From contig NZ_JAKRFN010000005.1 in the NCBI RefSeq assembly GCF_022348085.1, positions 62,001 to 126,000 on the forward strand: 64,000 bases of DNA. The letters are read 5' to 3'. The position numbers were made by a program, and so were the translations under genes. Origin of the DNA: Mycobacterium sp. PSTR-4-N. Lineage in GTDB: Bacteria; Actinomycetota; Actinomycetes; Mycobacteriales; Mycobacteriaceae. Positions 8,845 through 18,706 of this stretch are shown here, in pieces (position 1 is the stretch's first letter; every line of letters begins with the position of its first letter). The notes under the pieces are model-generated. The model was not told the DNA's origin. It did no database searches and worked only from the letters and a program-made list of their open reading frames with translations.

Positions 8845-10089
8845 GTGGCGGGCATGGACTTCGCGATGTCTGCCAAGGCGGCCGATTATCACCAGCGGTT
8901 GACCGATTTCATGGTCGAACGCGTCATCCCGGCCGAGGAGTCCTACGAGCGGTACCGACATGACGCGGGCCCCGACGACCACACGGTGCCGCCGGTGATC
9001 GAGGAGCTGAAGGCCGAGGCCAAGAGCCGTGGGCTGTGGAACCTCTTCCTGCCCGACGAATCCGGGTTGACCAACCTGGAGTACGCGCCCCTGGCGGAGT
9101 TGACGGGCTGGAGCATGGAGATCGGTCCCGAGGTCACCAACTGCGCGGCCCCCGACACCGGCAACATGGAGACGCTGCATCTGTTCGCGACGCCGGAGCA
9201 GCGCACGCAGTGGCTCGAGCCGTTGCTCGCCGGCGAGATCCGCAGTGCGTTCGCGATGACAGAGCCCGCGGTGGCCTCGAGCGACGCGCGCAACATCGAG
9301 ACCACGATGCTGCGCGACGGGGACGACTACGTCATCAACGGTCGCAAGTGGTGGATCTCGGGGGCCGCCGATCCGCGCTGCAAGCTCCTGATCGTGATGG
9401 GCCGCACCAATCCCGATGCGGCCAGCCATCAGCAGCAGTCGATGATCCTGGTGCCGGTCGACACTCCCGGGGTGTCGATCGAGCGGTCCCTGCCGGTGTT
9501 CGGCTGGCAGGACCAGCACGGCCACTGCGAGGTCACGTTCGACAACGTGCGGGTGCCGTCGTCGAACCTGCTCGATTCCGAGGGCAGCGGGTTCGCGATC
9601 GCCCAGGCTCGTCTGGGCCCGGGCCGCATCCACCACTGCATGCGGGCGATCGGCGTGGCCGAACGGGCGCTGGCGCTGATGGTCGACCGGGTGCAGAAGC
9701 GTGTCGCGTTCGGCAAGCCGCTCGCCGAGCAGGGTGTGGTTCGAGAGTCGATCGCGTTGTCTCGCAACCAGATCGATCAAACGCGGCTGTTGTGCCACAA
9801 GGCAGCGTGGACCATCGATCAGCACGGTAACAAGCACAAGGACGCGCAGGTGCTGGTGGCGCAGATCAAGGCGGTGGCGCCGAAGATGGCGTGCGACGTC
9901 CTCGATCGGGCGATTCAGGTGCACGGCGGCGCGGGCATCTCGGATGACTTCCCGTTGGCCCGGATGTACGGCTGGCACCGTGCGATGCGGCTGTTCGACG
10001 GACCCGACGAGGTGCACATGCGGACCATCGCCCGCGCCGAACTCGGCAGGGAGAAGTCAGCTCTGGCCGCGGCGGCGGTGGCCGGCTAG
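8845..10089 (+). CDS. fadE2: Acyl-CoA dehydrogenase
   Basis: A 414-residue flavoprotein of the acyl-CoA dehydrogenase family, normal length. Visible signatures are [19 protein letters not shown] and [14 protein letters not shown] in the middle beta domain, [19 protein letters not shown], and [20 protein letters not shown] with [18 protein letters not shown] near the C-terminus. It oxidises an acyl-CoA to the enoyl-CoA, passing electrons via ETF. The pairing with ptpB matches Rv0154c-Rv0153c. The GTG at 8845 is used; an ATG three codons later is an alternative. Its stop shares one base with the ptpB start (TAGTG). Confidence 0.93.
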   Translation: MAGMDFAMSAKAADYHQRLTDFMVERVIPAEESYERYRHDAGPDDHTVPPVIEELKAEAKSRGLWNLFLPDESGLTNLEYAPLAELTGWSMEIGPEVTNCAAPDTGNMETLHLFATPEQRTQWLEPLLAGEIRSAFAMTEPAVASSDARNIETTMLRDGDDYVINGRKWWISGAADPRCKLLIVMGRTNPDAASHQQQSMILVPVDTPGVSIERSLPVFGWQDQHGHCEVTFDNVRVPSSNLLDSEGSGFAIAQARLGPGRIHHCMRAIGVAERALALMVDRVQKRVAFGKPLAEQGVVRESIALSRNQIDQTRLLCHKAAWTIDQHGNKHKDAQVLVAQIKAVAPKMACDVLDRAIQVHGGAGISDDFPLARMYGWHRAMRLFDGPDEVHMRTIARAELGREKSALAAAAVAG

Positions 10090-10889
10090 TGGCGTTTTCC
10101 GGCGACGAGCTGTCGGGCGCCTGGAACTTCCGTGACGTCGCCGAGCAGACGCCGATCGTGCCCGGCCGGTTCTTCCGTGCCAGTGAGCTGTCCAAGCTCG
10201 ACGACGCGGGGCGAACCGCGTTGCGTGGGTTCGGCGTGACAGATGTCGCCGATCTGCGGACGCTGCGCGAGGTGGAGCGGCATGGTCCGGGGCTTGTGCC
10301 CGAGGGGGTGGACATCCACCATCTGCCGTTCGTCGAGACGGCGGCGTCGGACGGCGAGGCGCCGCACGAGCACGCGTTCCAGCGGATGATGACCGACAAG
10401 CCGGACGGGGAGTCGGTCGCGGATGCAGCGGCGCGGTACATGACCGAGGAGTACGGGCGGATCGCGAGCGCACCGCTCGCGCAGCGGGTGGTACGCGAGG
10501 TGATCACGCTGCTGGGTTCGGGGCGACGGGTGCTGGCGCACTGCTTCGCCGGGAAGGACCGTACGGGGTTCACCACCGCGGTGGTGCTGGAGGCAGCCGG
10601 GGTGGGCCGTGACGCGGTGATGGCCGACTACCTGCGCAGCAACGACGCGGTGCCGCGGCTGCGGGAGAGCATCCTGGCCAATCTGCGGCAGCGGGCGGCG
10701 GAGGCGCCGGAGGTGCTCGAGCTCGCCGAGGCACGACTCACCGATTCGGTGCTCGGGGTGCGGGAGCAGTATCTGGCTGCGGCGCTGCGCACGGTGGATG
10801 ACCACTACGGTTCTCTGACAGGCTATTTGGAGGCCAGTGGGCTCACCGCGGCGGATCTGGATCGGTTGCGCGCTCAGCTGACGGACTAG
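10089..10889 (+). CDS. ptpB: Tyrosine (dual-specificity/lipid) phosphatase PtpB-like
   Basis: A 266-residue phosphatase with the P-loop HCFAGKDRTG, giving nucleophile Cys152 and Arg158 in the C-x5-R motif. The N-terminal NFRDVAEQTPIVPGRFFRAS and VADLRTLREVER are typical of the MptpB family. In M. tuberculosis PtpB is a secreted phosphatase acting on host signals. In an environmental species the role is unknown, and no signal peptide is visible. Translation starts at a GTG overlapping the fadE2 stop by one base, so the two are coupled. Its 3' end overlaps the convergent wHTH gene by 4 bp. Confidence 0.93.
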   Translation: MAFSGDELSGAWNFRDVAEQTPIVPGRFFRASELSKLDDAGRTALRGFGVTDVADLRTLREVERHGPGLVPEGVDIHHLPFVETAASDGEAPHEHAFQRMMTDKPDGESVADAAARYMTEEYGRIASAPLAQRVVREVITLLGSGRRVLAHCFAGKDRTGFTTAVVLEAAGVGRDAVMADYLRSNDAVPRLRESILANLRQRAAEAPEVLELAEARLTDSVLGVREQYLAAALRTVDDHYGSLTGYLEASGLTAADLDRLRAQLTD

Positions 10890-11233
10890 TCGAGATAGAG
10901 CGCGACTCTGTCCCAGAAGTGTTCATCGTCGCGGCCGGCGGCGATTCCGGCGCGGGCCCGAAGTTCCATGGCACGGCGACGGATGCGCTGCTCGGTGGTA
11001 CGCGGCATCTCCGCGGGACCGTACTTACCGCGGCGAAGTCGGCGAACTCGGCCGCGTTCGCGCTCCCACCGCAGCGCATCGGAGACCGTCTTGGCACGTC
11101 GGCCGTTGACGGTGAAGCCCTGGTGCTCGAGCGCGTCGAGGAGATCGGGGATGGTCTGGGGGCCGACGCGGAACAGGTGGTCGGTGATCACGGATCGCAG
11201 ACCGATCCCTCGGATCTCGTAGAGCTCGGACAT
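10886..11233 (-). CDS. Small winged-helix-like hypothetical protein
   Basis: A 115-residue basic protein starting MSELYEIRGI. The segment around TIPDLLDALEHQGF, then KTVSDALRWERERGRVRRLRRGKYGP, has the shape of a winged helix with a basic wing, so DNA or RNA binding is plausible but unproven. A longer open frame exists upstream, but its sequence is Cys/Trp/Arg-rich and lacks family character. It is the last gene of a long minus-strand run, and its stop overlaps the ptpB stop region. No named family is assigned. Confidence 0.7.
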   Translation of the reverse strand: MSELYEIRGIGLRSVITDHLFRVGPQTIPDLLDALEHQGFTVNGRRAKTVSDALRWERERGRVRRLRRGKYGPAEMPRTTEQRIRRRAMELRARAGIAAGRDDEHFWDRVALYLD

Positions 11234-11390
11234 GACGGAAGGCTCGCACGGCGCACCGACATCGCGCCGCGACGGACGCGGGTTGCATTGCTCACCGGCC
11301 CACCCCCAGCGACACAGTCGGCGGTTACTTAGCCCCGCTACCCGGGCGCCGACAAAGTCGCTCATGGCGGGCCGCTGCCACACATGACTC

Positions 11391-11876
11391 TCAGATCGTC
11401 AGGTACACCCCGACTGCCCACGCGACCGTCGCCAACAGCGCGCCCGTCAACTCGACGCCCACCGACAGCGCGACCCCTTTGACCGCGTGCACCGTCGACG
11501 CCCACGCGCGCCTCAGATCGCCCCGCGACGCCAATTCGGCGACGAACACCCCACCGACGAATCCGATCACCAGCCCGACCACCGGGATCACGAAGAACCC
11601 GACGATGCCGGCCAGCGCGCCGACCACCAGAACCGACGTCCGCACCTGCGCATCCCGCATCCGGCGCGCCGGCCAGGTGTACTTGACCACCGCAGCCGCC
11701 CCGAAGAACGCCGCCGCGACACCGAACGTCACCCACGCGGTCACGCCGCCTTCGATGAACGCCCATACACCGATCGCCGCGATCACCAGGATCCCACCGG
11801 GCAGGATCGGCACCAGGATGCCCACCAGGCCCACTGCGATCACCAGCCCGACCAGGACGATGCCGGCGCTGCTCAC
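11391..11876 (-). CDS. DUF456 family membrane protein
   Basis: A 161-residue integral membrane protein with about four hydrophobic segments. These include an N-terminal IVLVGLVIAVGLVGILVPIL followed by PGG, the usual DUF456 pattern, and a glycine-rich GIVGFFVIPVVGLVIGFVGG pair. The start is a GTG. The family has no known biochemical role. It follows the PPOX gene by 6 bp on the same strand and is probably cotranscribed with it. Confidence 0.85.
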   Translation of the reverse strand: MSSAGIVLVGLVIAVGLVGILVPILPGGILVIAAIGVWAFIEGGVTAWVTFGVAAAFFGAAAVVKYTWPARRMRDAQVRTSVLVVGALAGIVGFFVIPVVGLVIGFVGGVFVAELASRGDLRRAWASTVHAVKGVALSVGVELTGALLATVAWAVGVYLTI

Positions 11877-11882
11877 TCCCGA

Positions 11883-12290
11883 TCAGCCCGCTATCGGGGT
11901 GTTGACCTTGTCGGCCTCGATCGTGACGATGAGCCGGGTTTCGTCAGGGTTGCCGCTGAAGTAGGGATACGGGATACCCAGGTACTTCTGCGAGAGCTCG
12001 TCGATGTGCGCTTTGCCGCCCTCGCTGGTCATCGACGTCACCCGGCCACGCACCTCGTAGAAGCGCGCGACGTTGTCAGCGTCGGCGATGTTGACCGCGA
12101 TGCGCGGGTCACGGCGCAGATTCTTCTCCTTCTGCATGCCGCCGACGATGTTGAGGACGACGTTGGCGCCATCGGTCGTCACCCACGTCTCGGTGAGTTG
12201 GGGTGACCCGTCGGCCATCAGCGTCGCCACGAAGCACGGGCTCGGCTTGTCCAGCAGCTCGATCAGATCATCGGGTAGCGCAACAGCCAT
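11883..12290 (-). CDS. PPOX-class split-barrel flavin/F420-binding protein
   Basis: A 135-residue protein of the pyridoxamine-phosphate-oxidase-like split barrel. FVATLMADGSPQLTETWVTT, IVGGMQKEKNLRRDPRIAVNI and the C-terminal RLIVTIEADKV are the strand pattern of short actinobacterial F420-dependent enzymes such as Rv1155. A reductase role with F420H2 is the best guess; the substrate is unknown. It starts at the ATG at 12290, 12 bp after the HAD gene stop, and is followed by DUF456. Confidence 0.85.
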   Translation of the reverse strand: MAVALPDDLIELLDKPSPCFVATLMADGSPQLTETWVTTDGANVVLNIVGGMQKEKNLRRDPRIAVNIADADNVARFYEVRGRVTSMTSEGGKAHIDELSQKYLGIPYPYFSGNPDETRLIVTIEADKVNTPIAG

Positions 12291-12302
12291 GGGTCAATCC
12301 TC

Positions 12303-13004
12303 TCAGCAGTTCAGTTGCTCGGCGAGATCGCCGAAATCATCTGCCATGACGTCGAATTCGGACTCGGCAGGTCGGTGGAGGGTACGCTCCGGGCCGTACT
12401 CGGTGGGCCGGAACACGAACCCGGTCCGCAGGCCGGCGTCGCGCGCGGCGCGCAGGTCGGATGGATGCGCGGCCACCAGCATCAGCTCGTCGGGAGCGAC
12501 GTCGAGGATGTCCGCGCAACCGAGGTACGCCTCGGGATCGGGTTTGTAGTGCCGGAAGATCTCGGCGGAGAGGACGCAATCCCACGGCAGACTCGCGTGT
12601 TTGGCCATGTTCGTCAGCAGAGAGACGTTGCCGTTGGACAGCGTGGTGATGACGAACCGCTCCTTGAGCCGCGTCAGCCCGGCGACGGCGTCCGGCCACG
12701 GATCGAGGCGATGCCACGCCCGGTTCAGGTCGTCGATCTCTGCGTCGTCGACGGTGATTCCGCGGTCATCGAGGAGCTCGACGAGTCGCCCGCGATGCAG
12801 GTCGTCGATCCGCGTCCACGGCAATTCGCCCCGACGCACACGGTCCATCGCCGGGACGTAGCCGGCGCGCCAGTCGTCGGCGAACGCAGGCCAATCCTCG
12901 TCGATCCCGTGCCTGGCGCCGAACGCCGCCAGCTCGCGGCTGACGCTGGAGCGCCAGTCGACGACGGTGCCGAACACGTCGAACGCCAGCGCCCGGATCG
13001 TCAT
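12303..13004 (-). CDS. HAD-superfamily hydrolase, haloacid dehalogenase type II-like
   Basis: A 233-residue HAD protein beginning MTIRALAFDVFGTVVDW, so Asp9 is the nucleophile. Later motifs are TLSNGN (motif II), the Lys in FRHYKPDPEAYLG (motif III) and a DLRAARDAGLRTGFV region. This is the pattern of L-2-haloacid dehalogenases, though family members also act as phosphatases. The start at 13004 is preferred over a longer frame running into the neighbouring gene. It lies 25 bp downstream of the quinone oxidoreductase stop on the same strand. Confidence 0.87.
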   Translation of the reverse strand: MTIRALAFDVFGTVVDWRSSVSRELAAFGARHGIDEDWPAFADDWRAGYVPAMDRVRRGELPWTRIDDLHRGRLVELLDDRGITVDDAEIDDLNRAWHRLDPWPDAVAGLTRLKERFVITTLSNGNVSLLTNMAKHASLPWDCVLSAEIFRHYKPDPEAYLGCADILDVAPDELMLVAAHPSDLRAARDAGLRTGFVFRPTEYGPERTLHRPAESEFDVMADDFGDLAEQLNC

Positions 13005-13029
13005 CGTCTGTTCTTCGCGCGAGTGCTCA

Positions 13030-13992
13030 TCACGTTTCGAGGACCAGCTTCCCCTTGATCTCACCGTCGGCGAGCTTCTGCAGTGCCTCGGCCCCGTTCG
13101 AGAGCGGGAACCGCACCGGCTCAGGGGGTCTCAGACCCTGCCTCACCAATTCGCCGAGCCCGGCGCCGATCTCGGCCTGAGCGCTGGGAGTGCGCCTGAC
13201 GAACTCACCCCAACCGACCCCGACGACGCTGACGTTGCGCAGCAGCAGCCGATTCACCTTCACGGTCGGAATGCCACCGGCCGCGAACCCGATCACCAGC
13301 AGCCGACCCTCGGTCGCCAACGCGCGGACCGCGTCGTCGAATGCCGATCCGCCGATCGGGTCCACCACGACGTCGACGCCGCGGCCATCGGTGTGCTCCT
13401 TGACCGCATCCAGCCACCCGTCGGACAACGGCAGAACCGCGTCGGCACCGAGGGATTCGACGAACTCGACGGCCGAGGGCCGGTGCACCATCGCGATCAC
13501 GCGGGCGCCGAGGCCTTTGGCGATCTGCACCGCTGCGGTTCCGACTCCACCGCCCGAGCCGAGCACCAGCACCGTCTCGCCGGGGCGTAGGGCCGCCCGC
13601 CGCTGCAGCGCGAAATACATGGTGTAGTAGTTGCCGAGCAGCGCCGCCGCGGACGCATCGTCCACGTCAGGCGGCGTGGACACCACGCTGCCCGGGTCCA
13701 CCGCCACCTGCTCGGCGTACCCACCGAGCATCGTGAACGCCGAAACCCGTTGGCCCACATCGAACGGTGACCCAGCAGGCGCGGACCGAACCGTACCCGC
13801 GACCTCCATGCCCGGTACGAAGGGCGGATCGAGCCGTAGTTGGTATTCCCCGCGCAGCAGGAGCAGATCCGGGAAGCACACCCCGGCCGCTCGCACGTCG
13901 ATCACCACCTGCCCGTTGCCCGCGGGATCGGCCATGTCCATGTAGGACAACCCCGCGGGCCCGGACAACTCCTGCGCGACAAGCGCTTTCAT
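13030..13992 (-). CDS. NADPH:quinone oxidoreductase family protein (zinc-free MDR)
   Basis: A 320-residue medium-chain reductase. The N-terminal GroES-like part includes AAGVCFPDLLLLRGEYQ, and the Rossmann motif is VLVLGSGGGVGTAAVQIAKGLGA. Zinc-ligand cysteines are absent, as in quinone reductases. It is probably the counterpart of Rv0149, because the SDR, ALDH, methyltransferase and TetR genes that follow match Rv0148-Rv0144 order. It starts 7 bp after the SDR stop. The physiological acceptor is unknown. Confidence 0.9.
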   Translation of the reverse strand: MKALVAQELSGPAGLSYMDMADPAGNGQVVIDVRAAGVCFPDLLLLRGEYQLRLDPPFVPGMEVAGTVRSAPAGSPFDVGQRVSAFTMLGGYAEQVAVDPGSVVSTPPDVDDASAAALLGNYYTMYFALQRRAALRPGETVLVLGSGGGVGTAAVQIAKGLGARVIAMVHRPSAVEFVESLGADAVLPLSDGWLDAVKEHTDGRGVDVVVDPIGGSAFDDAVRALATEGRLLVIGFAAGGIPTVKVNRLLLRNVSVVGVGWGEFVRRTPSAQAEIGAGLGELVRQGLRPPEPVRFPLSNGAEALQKLADGEIKGKLVLET

Positions 13993-13999
13993 GCAGTGG

Positions 14000-14863
14000 T
14001 CAGCCGAGGTTGAACGACGCGCGCTCGGCGGCCGACAGATCGGTGATCTCGCCCCACTTGCCCGCGACGTCGTCGACGGACGGCACCTCGGTGAACGTCA
14101 CGCCCTTGTTCTGGAACAGCGCCACCCGCTGCACCTTGCCGCCGCCGACGATGAACACCGACGCAGTGTCGGGCACCTCCTCGGTGCACAGGTAGGCCAC
14201 CACGGGTGCCACGTACTCGGGGGTGAGCTTCTCGAAGACCTCCGGCGGCAGGATGTCCTGCGTCATGCGGGTGGCCGCGATCGGGGCGATCGCGTTGGTC
14301 TTGATGTTGTACTTCGCGCCTTCCTGGGCCAGCGTGTTGATCATGCCGACGAGACCGAGCTTGGCCGCGCCGTAGTTGGCCTGACCGAAGTTGCCGAACA
14401 GACCGCTGGTCGAGGTCGCGACCACGACGCGGCCGAAACCGTTCTCGCGGAAGTGCGGCCACGCCGCGCGGACCACGTTGTAGCCGCCGTACAGGTGCAC
14501 CTTCAGCACGGCATCCCAGTTGGCGAACTCCATCTTGTGGAACGTGCCGTCACGCAGGATGCCGGCGTTGCTGACGACGCCGTCGACCTTGCCGAACTCG
14601 TCGACCGCGGTCTTGATGATGTTGGCCGCACCCTCGGGCTCGGCGACGGAGTCGTAGTTCGCCACTGCCCGGCCACCGGCGTCTTTGATCTCCTTGACCA
14701 CCTCGTCGGCCATGTTGTGACCGGCGCCGGTACCGTCACGCGCCCCGCCGAGATCGTTGACGACGACGCTGGCGCCTTCACGCGCCAGGGTCAGCGCGTA
14801 TTCGCGCCCGAGACCGCCTCCGGCACCGGTGACGACGATGACCCGATCCTGCACTCCTGGCAT
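14000..14863 (-). CDS. Short-chain dehydrogenase/reductase (Rv0148-like)
   Basis: A 287-residue SDR with the cofactor motif VVTGAGGGLGREYAL, an NDLGG segment, the NAG motif in VSNAGILRDGTF and the catalytic YGAAK in NYGAAKLGLVG. It resembles the SDR part of peroxisomal multifunctional enzyme type 2, which oxidises 3-hydroxyacyl-CoA, so a role in lipid or sterol beta-oxidation is likely. Location between quinone reductase and ALDH genes matches Rv0147-Rv0149. The gap to the upstream ALDH gene is 19 bp. Confidence 0.92.
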   Translation of the reverse strand: MPGVQDRVIVVTGAGGGLGREYALTLAREGASVVVNDLGGARDGTGAGHNMADEVVKEIKDAGGRAVANYDSVAEPEGAANIIKTAVDEFGKVDGVVSNAGILRDGTFHKMEFANWDAVLKVHLYGGYNVVRAAWPHFRENGFGRVVVATSTSGLFGNFGQANYGAAKLGLVGMINTLAQEGAKYNIKTNAIAPIAATRMTQDILPPEVFEKLTPEYVAPVVAYLCTEEVPDTASVFIVGGGKVQRVALFQNKGVTFTEVPSVDDVAGKWGEITDLSAAERASFNLG

Positions 14864-14882
14864 GACTATCCCTTCCCGTTGT

Positions 14883-16301
14883 TCAGAAAAGCCGTCTGGC
14901 GAGCTTCCACGCCTTCTCTGTATACGGGGGGTAGATGAAGCCGCCGACGTCGGGTCGGGTCGACTTCGTCATCACGCTCTTCTTGTGGCTGAACGTCTCG
15001 AAGCCGAACTTGCCGTGGTAGGCGCCCATGCCGGACGGGCCCACTCCGCCGAAAGGCAGCTTGTGCGTGGCGAAGTGGAAGAGCAGGTGGTTGATCACCA
15101 TGCCGCCGGAGGAGATGTCGCGGACCACGCGCTCACGCACCGCTTTGGTCTTGGTGAACAGGTAGGCGGCCAACGGCTTGGGCCGTGCGTTGACGAAACG
15201 AATTGCCTCGTCGAGGTTTTCGACGGTCACCACGGGCAGGATCGGGCCGAAGATCTCGTCGGTCATCAGTGGTTCGGCCGGGTCGGGGTCGACGACGACG
15301 GTGGGTTGGATCCTGATGTTCACCGCATCGGAGTCACCGCCGACGGCGACTGTGCCTTTCGTGGCCGCCAGCGCGTTGGTCAGCCGGTTGAAATGCCGTT
15401 CGTTGACGATGCGCTTACCGCTCGGGTTGTTCGCCTCGAACTCGGCCACGGCGTCGCGCAGCTTGTCGACGAGCTGATCGCGGATCGGGGCCTCGGCCAG
15501 CACGTAGTCGGGGGCGATGCAGATCTGCCCGGAATTGATCAGCTTGGTCCAGGCGATGCGCTTGGCGGCGACCTCGATGTCGGCGTCTGCCGACACGATC
15601 ACCGGGCTCTTGCCACCGAGCTCGAGCGTGACCGGGGTCAGGTGCGCGGCTGCGCTCTCGTAGACCTTGCGGCCGACTTCGGTGCCGCCGGTGAAGAGCA
15701 GGTAGTCGAAGCCCTTTTCGATCAGTTCCTGGCTGACCGCGGCGTCGCCCTCGATCACGGCGATGGCGTCATTGTCGAGATAGCGCGGGACGAGCTCGGC
15801 CATCAGCGCCGACGATGCCGGAGCCACCTCAGACGGCTTGAGCACCATGGTGTTTCCGGCCGCGATGGCGCCGACGGCGGGGCCCAGCGTCAGGGCGAAC
15901 GGGAAGTTCCACGCGCCGATGATGAGCACGGTCCCGTAGGGCTCGTACTCCACCCACCCGCGCCCGGGTAGTTGCGAGATCTCCAGCATCCGGTAGCTGC
16001 GCTTCATCCATCGCCCCACGCTCTTGGCGGCGGACTTGGCTTCGCCCGCGGTGCTCGCGACGTCGGCGAGCCATGCTTCGAACGGAGTGCGGTCGAGGTC
16101 CTTCGCGAGCGCGTCGGCGATCGCGGCCTCGTTCTCCAACATCAGCCGTTCGAGGGCGCGCAGCTGCTGTTTGCGCCATTCGATGCTGCGTGTGCGGCCA
16201 CTGGCGAAGGTCTCCCGGAGCCGGCGGACGGTCGCGGCGATGTCGGGGGAACCGGCGACGTCATCGCCGACGGCGACGGGGACGGCGGAATCGGTGGTCA
16301 T
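14883..16301 (-). CDS. Aldehyde dehydrogenase (Rv0147-like, class 3 type)
   Basis: A 472-residue NAD(P)-dependent aldehyde dehydrogenase. Visible motifs are GAWNFPFALTLGPAVGAIAAG, the catalytic Glu in LELGGKSPVIV and the catalytic Cys in NSGQICIAPDYV. The short C-terminus ending in ARRLF is like class 3 fatty-aldehyde dehydrogenases. The ATG at 16301 (MTTDSAVPV) is used; a longer frame upstream reads poorly. It lies in the same-strand run with methyltransferase and SDR genes. Fatty aldehydes are the likely substrates by family. Confidence 0.92.
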   Translation of the reverse strand: MTTDSAVPVAVGDDVAGSPDIAATVRRLRETFASGRTRSIEWRKQQLRALERLMLENEAAIADALAKDLDRTPFEAWLADVASTAGEAKSAAKSVGRWMKRSYRMLEISQLPGRGWVEYEPYGTVLIIGAWNFPFALTLGPAVGAIAAGNTMVLKPSEVAPASSALMAELVPRYLDNDAIAVIEGDAAVSQELIEKGFDYLLFTGGTEVGRKVYESAAAHLTPVTLELGGKSPVIVSADADIEVAAKRIAWTKLINSGQICIAPDYVLAEAPIRDQLVDKLRDAVAEFEANNPSGKRIVNERHFNRLTNALAATKGTVAVGGDSDAVNIRIQPTVVVDPDPAEPLMTDEIFGPILPVVTVENLDEAIRFVNARPKPLAAYLFTKTKAVRERVVRDISSGGMVINHLLFHFATHKLPFGGVGPSGMGAYHGKFGFETFSHKKSVMTKSTRPDVGGFIYPPYTEKAWKLARRLF

Positions 16302-16377
16302 GAAGGGTCTCCTTGTTCTGACCGGCGGAGTACCCCGAATGGTAGCCAACCAGCCAGTTGGTGAACAGGAGGTCGGG

Positions 16378-17322
<945 letters not shown>

Positions 17323-17344
17323 CTATTGCAGCGGGTGAGTGCCT

Positions 17345-17998
17345 CTAGGCACCGAGATGCCACAGCTTGTTGGCGAGCAGGAGCTCGAGCTTGTGGACCA
17401 CGGCGCCCAGCGCGGCGCGATCCCCGACGAACCCGGCGTAGAAGCCCATCCCCCACAGCACCGCGACCAGCATCTCGACCAGATGGTCGACATCGGTGTC
17501 CGAACTGAGCTCACCGCGCTCGATCGCATCGTTGACCGCCCACGCCACGAAGGAGCGGGAGTTCTTCAGCGGATCGTGTTCGTCGCTGACCAGCTCGGGA
17601 TGCCGCTGGGTCTCCAGCACCGAGGTGACCAGGAACGCCGCCGCGGAGCGGTCGTCGGTGTCGACCTGGGTGGTGGCCGCCAGGAAGGTCGCCAGCCGGT
17701 CGACGAGGCCGGTTCGCTCCCGGGCGCGGGACACACCGGTGCTGACGATCGTCGTGTTCGTCTGCTCGACGACTTCACCCCACAGCACACGCTTGCTGGC
17801 AAAGTAATGATTGATGGCGGGTCGGGTCAGATCGGCCCGCACGGCGATCGCCTGGAACGTCGCGGCGTCGTACCCCAATTCGCTGAACACCTCGCGCGCA
17901 GCAAGCAAAATGCGCTCCCGCGTCTCGGCAGCCTTCGCCGCGGGGGGTCGACCTGGGCCTCTACTCGCCGTGTACGGCACCCCGAAATTGTGCCACAC
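17345..17998 (-). CDS. TetR-family regulator (Rv0144-like)
   Basis: A 217-residue TetR protein. The N-terminal HTH is clear: ETRERILLAAREVFSELGYD, then FQAIAVRADLTRPAINHYFA and SKRVLWGEVV. The ligand-binding half is divergent, as usual. The start is a GTG at 17998; a second GTG six codons later is equally possible. It heads the minus-strand run that continues with the methyltransferase, so local control of that cluster is likely. It is divergent from a second TetR gene with about 120 bp between them, and no clear palindrome stands out there. Confidence 0.9.
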   Translation of the reverse strand: MWHNFGVPYTASRGPGRPPAAKAAETRERILLAAREVFSELGYDAATFQAIAVRADLTRPAINHYFASKRVLWGEVVEQTNTTIVSTGVSRARERTGLVDRLATFLAATTQVDTDDRSAAAFLVTSVLETQRHPELVSDEHDPLKNSRSFVAWAVNDAIERGELSSDTDVDHLVEMLVAVLWGMGFYAGFVGDRAALGAVVHKLELLLANKLWHLGA

Positions 17999-18121
17999 GT
18001 CACCGGGGCCTCCTGCACGCTGTCGTTTGCGGCCTCCGAGGCGTCGATTCGAGCAAACCTCGGACCGAATTCCCAGGGTGCACAGCGGTCGCGCGCGGGC
18101 CCGCCGAATTACAGTTTCGAC

Positions 18122-18685
18122 ATGGGGGCGACGGGGTCACGGGAGTTGTTTTTTCAGGCGGGGTTCGATGTGCTGGCCGAAGCCGGATACGGCGGGCTCA
18201 AGCTCGCGTCGGTGTGCGGTCGGCTCGGCGTCACGAGTGGATCGTTCTACCACCACTTCGCGAGCTGGTCGGAGTACACGCGCCAGCTCGTCACACACTG
18301 GCAGATGCAGATGACGGTGCGAGTGGAGGAGGCAGGCGAGGAACCCGACCCGAGGCGCCGGCTGGACCAGATCATCAAGGGTGGGTTGGCACTGCCGCAC
18401 GGGGCCGAGGCGGCCATTCGCGTCTGGGGCTCGATCGATCCGCACGTGCGCGAGGCGCAGGCGGCGGTCGACCGTCACCGTTTCGACGCGGTGTTCGCGG
18501 CGGCTTTGCAAGTATTGGGGAACAGACGGCAGGCTGAGATGTTCGCGTCGTGGTCGATCTACCTGCTCGTCGGGTACGAGCAGGCGCTGTTGCCGCGCAA
18601 CCCGGACGGATTGGAGTGGCTGGTGACCCAATTGCTCGACAGTCTGGACGCCGGGCGGTTCGCGTCGGTGCCCGACGGTGACTGA
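18122..18685 (+). CDS. TetR-family regulator heading the FUSC transporter operon
   Basis: A 187-residue TetR protein starting at the ATG at 18122. The HTH reads LFFQAGFDVLAEAGYGGLKL, then VCGRLGVTSGSFYHHFASWS. The longer open frame upstream is ignored because the HTH sits immediately after this ATG. It is followed, through a 10-bp tandem repeat, by a small membrane protein and a FUSC-type transporter. That arrangement is typical of a regulator controlling an exporter; the ligand is unknown. Confidence 0.88.
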   Translation: MGATGSRELFFQAGFDVLAEAGYGGLKLASVCGRLGVTSGSFYHHFASWSEYTRQLVTHWQMQMTVRVEEAGEEPDPRRRLDQIIKGGLALPHGAEAAIRVWGSIDPHVREAQAAVDRHRFDAVFAAALQVLGNRRQAEMFASWSIYLLVGYEQALLPRNPDGLEWLVTQLLDSLDAGRFASVPDGD

Positions 18686-18706
18686 CAGTGACTGACGGTG
18701 ACTGAC
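18677..18706. repeat. Three 10-bp tandem repeats (GGTGACTGAC type) spanning a stop/start junction
   Basis: Three head-to-tail copies of a 10-bp unit lie here: GGTGACTGAC at 18677, AGTGACTGAC at 18687 and GGTGACTGAC at 18697. Each contains GTG followed by a TGA in another frame. The first supplies the stop of the TetR gene (18683-18685); the third supplies the GTG start of the membrane protein (18698). Because the unit is not a multiple of three, copy-number change shifts the stop-start spacing and could tune translational coupling. Confidence 0.7.

Noticed and set aside
8209..10017. 602-residue minus-strand open frame
   Set aside because: Antisense to the hypothetical gene, fadE2 and more; sequence is Arg/His-rich without motifs.
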